Shown here: positions 34,133 through 41,622 of the stretch, piece after piece
Position numbering within the stretch: position 1 is the stretch's first letter
How the letters are laid out: each line of letters opens with the position of its first letter
NCBI GenBank assembly: GCA_942492905.1
Contig: OW818657.1
Location: forward strand, 1,922,001-1,986,000
Length of the DNA: 64,000 nucleotides
Reading direction: 5' to 3'
Source: CAIZWU01 sp942492905
Lineage (GTDB): Bacteria; Verrucomicrobiota; Verrucomicrobiia; Verrucomicrobiales; V1-33
Notes under the pieces: model-generated
What the model saw: the letters and a program-made list of their open reading frames with translations, nothing else
Database searches by the model: none
What the model was told of the DNA's origin: nothing
Made by a program: the position numbers and the translations under genes

Positions 34133-34708
34133 TTATTTGCCGGCCGCCTTTTTCTGCTTCCGGGCGGCTTTTTTGGCCATGGCTTCGGCTTCGGCCTTGC
34201 CGGCAGCAATGACCTGGTCACGCTTTTTGACGAGGCGTTTCAGTTTGGGCCAGTATTCCTTGCCTACGATATAACCACAGCAGTTTTTGGTGCGGCAGAG
34301 GCAGGGATGATCCTCCCAGGTTTCGAGGTCGAAGCCGTAATTGAATCCGAGTTCGGTTCCTTCCGGGATGTCCTTGGTGGCGATGAGCCAGATGGTGCCG
34401 CGGATGATCTGGGCCTCACAATTCGGCTCGCAGGTGTGGTTGATGAGCCGGGCATCGTTCCATGGGACGTTGCCATCGATGTCGTGTTTTTTATTGAGGA
34501 CGAAGATATAAACCGCGCCCTCGCCGCTGAGAGCGCTGCCTTCCAGCTGGGCGTTGCCGCGGCGGGTGGATTCCGCCTTGGTGATTTTGTGGCCCTTGTA
34601 GTCGATGATGCGGGTGCCCTTGGGGACATCGCGGGCGGCGAAAACGCCCTGATTGTGAATGGAGGATTGGCGGACGATATACCAGGGTTCGGCAGGGGCG
34701 GAGGGCAT
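34133..34708 (-). CDS. SET-domain lysine methyltransferase with post-SET motif
   Basis: Encodes 191 residues from the ATG at 34708; the frame is open much further upstream, but that stretch overlaps the divergent DUF883 gene. SET motifs: WYIVRQSSIHNQGVFAARDV, GTRIIDYKGHKI, the catalytic pseudoknot RLINHTCEPNCEAQI, and ELGFNYGFDLE. A cysteine-rich post-SET segment CLCRTKNCCGYI follows, normally holding a zinc. The C-terminus is Lys/Ala-rich (KKAARKQKKAAGK), suited to nucleic-acid contact. Transfers methyl groups from SAM to protein lysines. Targets in bacteria are mostly unknown; a ribosomal or nucleoid protein is possible. Confidence 0.92.
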   Translation of the reverse strand: MPSAPAEPWYIVRQSSIHNQGVFAARDVPKGTRIIDYKGHKITKAESTRRGNAQLEGSALSGEGAVYIFVLNKKHDIDGNVPWNDARLINHTCEPNCEAQIIRGTIWLIATKDIPEGTELGFNYGFDLETWEDHPCLCRTKNCCGYIVGKEYWPKLKRLVKKRDQVIAAGKAEAEAMAKKAARKQKKAAGK

Positions 34709-34828
34709 GGAGGCGGTCGGGTGGGGGAAACAGAAACGGCGCAGGGCGCAGCTTGATTTATGAAAGGCAGAGTGCCAAGGTGATTGGAGCATACCCTGTT
34801 CCGAATTCAACATCACCCCACGCTTCCC

Positions 34829-35125
34829 ATGAATGAGTTCCCCTCCTCCCCGGTCACCCCCACTCCCTTGGCTGATAATGTCATTGAAGCGGCGAACGAA
34901 TTGAAAGCGGCGGCAGAGGCCAAGGCCCGCGAGTTTGGCCAGGCGGCCGGCGAAAGGCTGAACGAGTTCAAGGATGCCGCTGGACGCGTCCTGGGGGATT
35001 CGCAGGACCGCTGGAAAGAGCTCGGGGACCACGCGGTCGCCTACGTCAAAGAGAATCCGGGCAAGGCGGTGCTGGCCGGGCTCGGGGCAGGTTTTCTGAT
35101 CGGCCTGCTCTTCCGCGAAAAATAA
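34829..35125 (+). CDS. DUF883-like (ElaB/YqjD) membrane-anchored protein
   Basis: Encodes 98 residues from the ATG at 34829. Ala/Glu-rich coiled coil (about 15-70) with VIEAANELKAAAEAKAREFG, then HAVAYVKENPGKAVLAGLGA and GFLIGLLFREK, the tail signature of the DUF883 family, in which a C-terminal helix anchors the protein in the inner membrane and the rest contacts ribosomes. It leads a small operon with the next gene. Confidence 0.82.
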   Translation: MNEFPSSPVTPTPLADNVIEAANELKAAAEAKAREFGQAAGERLNEFKDAAGRVLGDSQDRWKELGDHAVAYVKENPGKAVLAGLGAGFLIGLLFREK

Positions 35126-35157
35126 CCCCTCGGCACCACTTCTCCGCCTCCTCTCCC

Positions 35158-35553
35158 ATGTCTGCCGAATTTTCCTCCCCCCTGCCAGTTTCCACCCCTG
35201 ATTTGGTGCTGCTGCCGCCCGCTGCGGCGGTCCCCATCGCGGAGGCTCCCGCCTCAACGCTGCCACCGGCGATTCAGGCGCTGGCCCGGAATCCCATCGT
35301 GTTGGCAGGCGGTGCCGTGCTGGTGGGGGTCGTGCTTTCCCGCTTCCTTGCTACTCCTTCGGCGAAAAAATTAGCGCGGGAACTCGCGGCAGAGGCCCTG
35401 AAACAGCTCAAACCGGCCGCCGCCGGAGCTGCTGGAATGGCCGGTACCGCTGCAGTGGGCTCGTTGCTGGAGATGGGTGTTGAAAAATACGGCCCGCAAA
35501 TCTCCGATTTTGCGAAGAAAATGCTTGCGGAGATGCTCCGGAAAAAAGAATAA
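35158..35553 (+). CDS. Hypothetical membrane-associated protein
   Basis: Encodes 131 residues. A Pro/Ala-rich head, a hydrophobic segment NPIVLAGGAVLVGVVLSRFL (about 44-64) and an Ala-rich helical tail with FAKKMLAEMLRKKE. The NP-VLAGGAVLVGV phrase echoes the DUF883 tail of the upstream gene 33 bases away, so the two may be functionally paired. Possibly a phage-holin-superfamily-6-like or stress protein; not assigned. Confidence 0.6.
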   Translation: MSAEFSSPLPVSTPDLVLLPPAAAVPIAEAPASTLPPAIQALARNPIVLAGGAVLVGVVLSRFLATPSAKKLARELAAEALKQLKPAAAGAAGMAGTAAVGSLLEMGVEKYGPQISDFAKKMLAEMLRKKE

Positions 35554-35631
35554 CGCCTTGCCCGGTGCGCCCGCAAAGCCGCCAGCTGACTTTTCCCATC
35601 CCACCCTTTTATCCCATAGGAATCCCCCTGA

Positions 35632-36735
35632 ATGAGCGAGGCGACCGAAGTAACCCAGGACCGCGTGGCCGCATTGGCCCACGTGGACGAATATCTTAAA
35701 CTTGGCCAGGAATACGACTGTTCCGACATCCACTTGGCTACCGCCGCAGCCCCGCTCTGGCGCCGCTACGGCCAGCTCCAGCAGATCTGGGGGAATGCGG
35801 ACAAGTTGACTGCCGCCGATACCAAGAGCCTGGTGGAGAGTTTTCTGCAGCCCAAGGAAATGAACCGGCTCCAGGAACGCGGGGACGTGGACTTTGCCTA
35901 CGCCACGCCTTTTGGCCGCTTCCGTGCCTCGGTGGTCGCCCAGCGGCTTGGCTACGACATGGCTTTCCGGATCATCAACACCCGGGTCCGCACCATGGAG
36001 GAACTGTCCCTCCCGGCCAGTCTCAAGCCTCTGACCCAATACCATAACGGTCTGGTGCTGGTCACCGGTTCGGTCGGTTCCGGCAAATCCACCACGCTGG
36101 CCTCGCTGGTCGATGCCATCAATGAGGAGCGGAATGACCACATCATCACCTTGGAAGACCCCATCGAATACGTCTTCAATTCCAAGAATTGCCACGTCAA
36201 CCAACGCGAAGTCCACAGCCACACCGACTCCTTTGCCGCCGCGCTGCGCGGGGCGCTCCGTCAGGATCCTGACGTGATCATGGTGGGGGAAATGCGCGAC
36301 TTGGAGACCATCTCCCTGGCGATCACGGCTTCTGAAACGGGTCACTTGGTGCTCGGCACCCTGCACACCGGCTCTGCTCCCCGGACCTTGGACCGCGTGC
36401 TCGACGTCTTCCCCACGGATCAGCGTGACCAGATCCGAATCATGGTGAGTGAATCCCTGCGCGGCATCATTTCCCAGCAATTGGTCCCCCGGAAGGATGG
36501 GAACGGGCGTGCGCTCGCCATCGAACTCCTCGTCAATACCCCGGCCGTCGCCAACTGTATCCGTGAAGGCAAAACCTTCATGCTGCCGGGCATCATGCAG
36601 ACCGGCCGTGCGGTCGGGATGGTGACCATGGATGATGCGCTGAAAAATCTCTACGAGCGCGATATCATCTCCGCCGAGGACTGCCTCTTCCGGTCGATCG
36701 ACCAGGACCAGATGCGCAAAGACCTCAAAATGTAA
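35632..36735 (+). CDS. PilT-family type IV pilus retraction ATPase (paralog 1)
   Basis: Encodes 367 residues. Features: CSDIHLATAAAPLWRRYGQL at the N-terminus, Walker A GSVGSGKST (146-154), Asp-box HIITLEDPIEYVF, Walker B QDPDVIMVGEMRD, His-box TASETGHLVLGTLHTGSAPR, and the retraction-type region VANCIREGKTFMLPGIMQTG. Hexameric AAA+-like ATPase that depolymerises pili for twitching. Compared with paralog 2 it deviates in Walker A (GSVG for GPTG), suggesting divergent duty such as PilU. Transcribed with the next gene. Confidence 0.9.
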   Translation: MSEATEVTQDRVAALAHVDEYLKLGQEYDCSDIHLATAAAPLWRRYGQLQQIWGNADKLTAADTKSLVESFLQPKEMNRLQERGDVDFAYATPFGRFRASVVAQRLGYDMAFRIINTRVRTMEELSLPASLKPLTQYHNGLVLVTGSVGSGKSTTLASLVDAINEERNDHIITLEDPIEYVFNSKNCHVNQREVHSHTDSFAAALRGALRQDPDVIMVGEMRDLETISLAITASETGHLVLGTLHTGSAPRTLDRVLDVFPTDQRDQIRIMVSESLRGIISQQLVPRKDGNGRALAIELLVNTPAVANCIREGKTFMLPGIMQTGRAVGMVTMDDALKNLYERDIISAEDCLFRSIDQDQMRKDLKM

Positions 36736-36788
36736 CCAGTGCCGCTTGGCCCTCCCTCCTTTCCATACCCTTTCCCCATCCAATTGCC

Positions 36789-37883
36789 ATGGCTGCTGTC
36801 ATCGACCAATTTTTCCACGAACTCATTGAACTGGGAGGCTCTGACCTCCACATCGCAGAAGGTCAGCCGCCCAAGGTGCGCGTGCACGGCGGCGTCCGTG
36901 CCATCCGGGAGGAAATCCTGACCCATGACTTCATGGAGCAGATGCTGACCGGCATTTGCGAACCCCGTGCGTGGGAGAAATTCATGGCCCGGGGCGATCT
37001 CGACTTCGCCTACGAAATGGATGAAGACTCCCGTTTCCGCTGCAACTACTACAAACAGCAAAACGGCCTGGGAGCGGTCTTCCGTCTTATTCCCACCAAG
37101 ATCAAGACTTTGGAAGAACTGGGGGTTCCCCAGGTCATCAAGCGTTTCGGTGAAATGCGGAGCGGTCTGGTGCTTGTCACCGGCCCTACCGGTTCGGGAA
37201 AGTCCACCACTCTTGCGGCGCTGATCGATTACATCAACACGAACTACGCCCGCCACATCATCACCGTGGAGGAGCCGATCGAGTTTGTGCACAAGAACAA
37301 GATGAGCGTGATCACCCAGCGTGAGGTGCCCATCCAGACCCCTACCTTTTCGGATGGTCTGCGGGCCTCCCTGCGTGAGGATGCGGACATCGTGCTGGTG
37401 GGGGAAATGCGCGACCTGGAGACGATCTCTCTCGCCCTCACGGCGGCGGAAACCGGCCTGTTGGTCTTCGGCACTCTGCACACCAACAACGCCCGCAAGA
37501 CGGTTGACCGTTTGGTGGACGTGTTCCCTTCCGACCAGCAATCGCAGGTCCGCACCATGTTGGCCGCCTCCCTCCGCGGAGTGGTGGCCCAGCTCCTCAT
37601 GAAGACGGCCGATGGCAAGGGCCGGGTAGCGGTCAACGAAATCCTCGTCGCCACTCCGGCGGTCGCGGCCATCATCCGGGAAGGAGCCACCCAAAAGCTG
37701 ACCGACGTCATCACCGGCGGCTCGGCCTTTGGCATGCAGTTCATGGACAATGCCATCTGGGAAAACCTCAAGATCGAAAAGGTCACTCCGATGGAAGCCT
37801 ACATGAAGGCCATCGACAAAACCCGCTTCAAAAAATACCTGCCGAAGGAAACCGGCGATACCATGGCCGGCGGGTCGGGTTAG
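36789..37883 (+). CDS. pilT: PilT-family type IV pilus retraction ATPase (paralog 2)
   Basis: Encodes 364 residues. Consensus PilT features: GGSDLHIAEGQPPKVRVHGG, FRLIPTKIKTLEELGVP, Walker A GPTGSGKST (132-140), HIITVEEPIEFVH, REDADIVLVGEMRDLETISL, TAAETGLLVFGTLHTNNARK, and VAAIIREGATQKLTDVITGG, close to the AIRNLIRE retraction motif. It follows paralog 1 by 53 bases. The tandem pair recalls pilT-pilU of proteobacteria. Pilin and assembly genes are not in this window. Confidence 0.93.
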   Translation: MAAVIDQFFHELIELGGSDLHIAEGQPPKVRVHGGVRAIREEILTHDFMEQMLTGICEPRAWEKFMARGDLDFAYEMDEDSRFRCNYYKQQNGLGAVFRLIPTKIKTLEELGVPQVIKRFGEMRSGLVLVTGPTGSGKSTTLAALIDYINTNYARHIITVEEPIEFVHKNKMSVITQREVPIQTPTFSDGLRASLREDADIVLVGEMRDLETISLALTAAETGLLVFGTLHTNNARKTVDRLVDVFPSDQQSQVRTMLAASLRGVVAQLLMKTADGKGRVAVNEILVATPAVAAIIREGATQKLTDVITGGSAFGMQFMDNAIWENLKIEKVTPMEAYMKAIDKTRFKKYLPKETGDTMAGGSG

Positions 37884-37924
37884 GCCAGGCTTCGGAGGCC
37901 GGTTTTGGGGCCTTCCCAATCCCG

Positions 37925-38416
37925 ATGCGCTTCCATGGCAACCCATTGAAAACGTTTTTTGATTTCAGCAGCAAGCGACTGCAAAGATTCACTCGTTTGC
38001 ATTCCTCCACGGTCCGGTTCTTTTTCGAAGAGACAACTCCTTCGGACGTCCCGGACGGGTTGCACGAGGTGACCTTTGTTTATTGCATTTGGGAGCTGTT
38101 CAAGGGTCGCGTTTGGTTACTTGATGCGGATGAGCCTGGCTTTCCAGAAAATCTGAATGTGCTGATCGGGGAAACCATCGAGTCAATTCATTGGATAATG
38201 CGGTTTTCGGATGAGGTGAAGCATCCACCCCCACAATTGAAGGTGGTCTTCACCAACGGATATGTCTTTTGGCTCTACAACCACATTTTTGAGAGTCGCC
38301 AGGAGCCGGGGGATTTTGACAGCCCGATGATGACGATCCAGTCCGGGCTTTACCTCCAACAGTTTTTCCAAAGCGGGGAAATCCGGATCGGGAAGGCCCC
38401 AATCAATGATGCCTGA
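37925..38416 (+). CDS. Hypothetical protein
   Basis: Encodes 163 residues, soluble, aromatic-rich: VRFFFEETTPSDVPDGLHEV, TFVYCIWELFKGRVWLLDAD, LKVVFTNGYVFWLYNHIFES. Lower GC and different codon use than the pilT gene 41 bases upstream suggest recent acquisition. The form resembles small immunity-type or cassette-type proteins, but no family is recognised. It converges on the minus-strand gene ending at 38462. Confidence 0.55.
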   Translation: MRFHGNPLKTFFDFSSKRLQRFTRLHSSTVRFFFEETTPSDVPDGLHEVTFVYCIWELFKGRVWLLDADEPGFPENLNVLIGETIESIHWIMRFSDEVKHPPPQLKVVFTNGYVFWLYNHIFESRQEPGDFDSPMMTIQSGLYLQQFFQSGEIRIGKAPINDA

Positions 38417-38461
38417 AGTGAGGGCCAGAACCCCATGGTGAGCAGCCGGGTTGATGGTCGA

Positions 38462-40886
38462 TTATTCGTAGCGGAACTGAGCCGTGGCAGTGGTGTCCTT
38501 GTCACTGACGAGGCGCAGCCAGTAGGCGCCGAAAGCGTCAGGGAAAGAGTAGTCGAGCGGCTGGCCGGCCGGGACGGTGAGGGTGGTGAATTCCGTCCAG
38601 GCGCGGTCGCCGGTGAAGTCGGCTTCGATTTTGACGAGGACGGGTTCCTTGGATTGGTGGCTGACGGTCAGACTCTTTTGATCGAACCCGGTGGCCAGAT
38701 AGGGATCGCTGGGGGCACCCGCTTTGACGGGAGTATCCAGCCATGGGCCGCCTTGGCCGCGGGGTTTGCCGAATTGCCAGACGTCATCGACGGCTCCGAC
38801 CCACAGGGCACATTGGTGGTCGGTGCTGCGGATAATGTGATCGCTGGCCGGGGCATCGGGCAGGACGCCGCTGAAAACCAGCAGACCACGGTAGCTGGCG
38901 AAGTCATGGATGCGGTGGCCGTGGGTGCTGAGGGGGCGGATTTTGGCGAAGCCGCCGGCATTGCGGGCGGGGAGTTCGTAGAAGGTGCCGTGGATGCTGA
39001 GGAAATTCCGTTCGGTGCAGACTTCGCGGCAAAGCCGGGCGGGGCCGAGGCCGGCGTCGTTATCGAAAGCGGCCTCACCGCGGGGGAGGCGCCAGCGATT
39101 TCCATCAGCCATTTGATAGATCAGGGAGGCCGAGTCGGAAGTGATGAGCGGAGGAGGAATGACTGCTTTCTCCCGGACAAAGGACTGCAGCTTGCCATCG
39201 TGCGAGGGTTGTAGGGTGAGATCCGCAGTGAGTTCATAGGCGCGCAGAGTCCCTTGGCCATTGCGGGCGGCAAAGGCGAGGGTCCTGAGGCCACCACCCC
39301 GGGTTTGCAGCTCGCCGACAGATTGCGTGGTGTCGGTGGCGGCCGCCAGTCCGGCGGCCACCGCGCTGGCGGCAGGCGTGCGGGGATCGGCCCCGCGGTA
39401 GTGGAAGAAGGCGGTCACGCCGGTGGCCGCACGGTCGGGTTTCAGGCGGACCCAGTGCGCCGGTTTCCTTCCCGGAAAACCCCGTCCACGTGCTGCTGTT
39501 GGCGGCGACTGTGATTTGACGCAGGGGCGTCCAGGTGCCGTCACCTTTGGCATCGGTCTCGAGGGTGAAGACGATGGGTGTATCGGTGGTATGCGACAGG
39601 TTCAGGGAACGATGGGTGAACCCGCTGAAGAGATAAGGTTCGCTAACGGATCCGGCGGGGACATCGTCCTTGACCCAGACGCCACCCCGCCCCAGCGGAG
39701 GACCGCCGGCGTCGAGACGTTCCGGGCTGATGAACCAGAGGTTGGATTGGGATTGTCCGGGCGCCCCGAGTTTTCCTTTGAGCGGGTCCACATTGAGGAA
39801 TTCGCTCTTCGCGGTGTCATCGCAGCCCATCACGAGCCGGTCGCCCCAGCGGGCAAAGTCACCGATGACTTTCAGATAGGTGGAACGGGGCGCCAGGCCG
39901 GCGGAGTTGGCCCGGGTGAAGGTTTTCGGGAACTTCCAGAACATGCCGTGCATCGTCATGAGAAGAGAATCCTCACCGATGTCGCGGATGCGGGGCCACT
40001 CGGTATTCCAACCGTGGGCCCCATCGTAGGTGTGTGAGGCTTTGGGCAGGCGGTAGGAGGTCCATTGGCCATCCTCGAGCAGCATCAGAATGAGGGAACG
40101 GTGGTCCCAGCCCACGCTCCAGAGCGGCGCGGCGGGCGCACTGCCCTGAATTCCACCTGGTCCGGTGACTTCCGTAAACTGATTCCGGCGCACCACGGTC
40201 CATTGGTCCGCTTTGCCGTCCCATGTGGCCAGCACGCCGCTGGGCGTTGCCGGATCCGTCATGGCTTCCTTGGCGTGATCACCATTGTTGGCGTAGACAT
40301 AACGTCCCTGGGCAGAGGCGAAACCCTTGCCGTGATAGCCAGGCAGATTGGCGTGGCGGCCTTCCGGTCGCTGTTCGTCGGCCCACAGTCCGGTGACGGC
40401 GAGGGACTTGACGTCCACTTCGTAGAACCCTTCCTCCATGGTGGCGAAGACGACCTTGCCGGCAGGATCGGTCAGGTGACGGGCCACGCCCGTGGGACGG
40501 CCGAACATTTGGCTGTAAGGAATGGTGCGCACGGTGCCGTCCTGGGCGATGGCGTGGGGACCAATGAAAAGCTGGCCGGATTCATCATGAATCAGGCGGT
40601 TGGCTGGGGTGCCGCCGATGCTCTCCGGGCGGATAATCTGCTGCAGGCCGGGAGTGATTTCGTAGAGCTTGTCTGAGGAGCCCTTGGGCATGTGAGGGGC
40701 ATAAGTCACCACCCACAGCCGGTCCGCCCAGGGGACCACGGCCCCGGTGCCGCATTCCCCTTCGTCATTGAACATGGCAAGGTGCGGATAGATCCCGGAA
40801 ACCTGGCGCGGTGCAGCCTGCAGGGTCGCGGTGGCGAGGAGCAGGGCAGGCAGCGGTGCAAAAGGACGGAGCAGGGAACGGGACAT
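38462..40886 (-). pseudogene. Exported two-repeat protein disrupted by a single +1 frameshift
   Basis: Two overlapping minus-strand frames form one 808-codon gene plus one extra base. The first frame (start ATG 40886, signal peptide about 1-25) runs SGIYPHLAMFNDEGECGTGA through TPIVFTLETDAKGDGTWTPL to TWTGFSGK near 39465; the second resumes at PAHWVRLKPDRAATGVTAFF and ends SDKDTTATAQFRYE. The two halves repeat each other: EPYLFSGFTHRSLNLSHTTD matches DPYLATGFDQKSLTVSHQSK, and GFSGK/PAHWVRLKPD matches FPDAFGAYWLRLVSD. The repeat places the shift at about 39464-39490 (AAGGAAA region). It may be a true mutation or a sequencing error. Function unknown; propeller-like repeats suggest a surface or sensor protein. 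Confidence 0.7.
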
Positions 40887-40916
40887 GATGGAAGGGGGAC
40901 GCTGGCCAAGGCTCCC

Positions 40917-41591
40917 TTAACACTTCCGGCGGCGGTGGGGCAGGACCGCCAGGCCAGGAGGGCCAGCATGGAGGTCCCGGGCTCGGGGATAGTGTTGATA
41001 GCCAGGCTCCAGGAGTTGATCTGGTGAGTGCCGCCGGAGGAGAGGTCCGCAGCGAAGAGACTCCAGGTCCCGTCGGCGGGGGTATTTTGGAAGACGTTCA
41101 GACCGGCAGTGCGCAGATCGGTGTCGAGCACGGTGGCGGGATCGGTGGCGCGTCCGTCGGCTTCCCAGATGCCAATGACCGGGCCGGTGAGGGCGACCGT
41201 GTTCGAGCCGGTGGCGGTGAGGCGGTAGTTATGGAAATCAGTCCCGGGAACAGACGAAAACGTCACGTTCATCGACTGATTGTCCGCATAACCGGCCGGG
41301 GCCCCGTCCCGGCGGCCGGGGCGATTGACGAGGACCGCAAGGTCGGTGCCATTGGTCAGGTAAACATACAGGTCGCCAAGGAAAGCCGTGCCTCCTGGAG
41401 TGGCGGAGAGATTCAGCTCCACTTCCACACTGAGGACGAACTCCCCGGCGGTATTGATGGGCAGGCTGCGGGCCAGGCCGGAGCTGCTGCCGTCGAGAAT
41501 GACACTGACGGTATTATCACTCGCGGTCCACAGGGCGGCGGGAGCGCTGCCGGCCGTGAGGAGGAGGACTGGAAGGAGAAAAGTTCTCATG
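40917..41591 (-). pseudogene. PEP-CTERM protein with a frameshift inside the sorting signal
   Basis: Starts at ATG 41591 with a signal peptide (LLPVLLLTAGSAPAALW). The body is a beta-sandwich (SVILDGSSSGLARSLPINTA, TWSLFAADLSSGGTHQINSW) that resembles proprotein-convertase P-type domains. The C-terminus reads IPEPGTSMLALL and then, one base out of frame, GLAVLPHRRRKC and a stop at 40917. As printed, the original frame instead runs on into the next gene. A missing base near 40952-40960 explains it. The intact form would carry a canonical PEP-CTERM signal. It lies 30 bases upstream of the other frameshifted gene, so both may be one sequencing-poor or decaying operon. Confidence 0.65.
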
Positions 41592-41622
41592 GGATCAGGA
41601 AGTTGAAGGACCGGAGTTCGGG

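Noticed and set aside
34133..35266. Extended start for the SET-domain protein at 35266
   Set aside because: The extra 186 codons overlap the divergent DUF883 gene and have no conserved content; the SET fold starts just after the ATG at 34708.
38462..40886. Frameshift considered as programmed recoding
   Set aside because: No slippery heptamer with a following pseudoknot is evident, and the internal repeat suggests a simple single-base change; it remains possible but unsupported.
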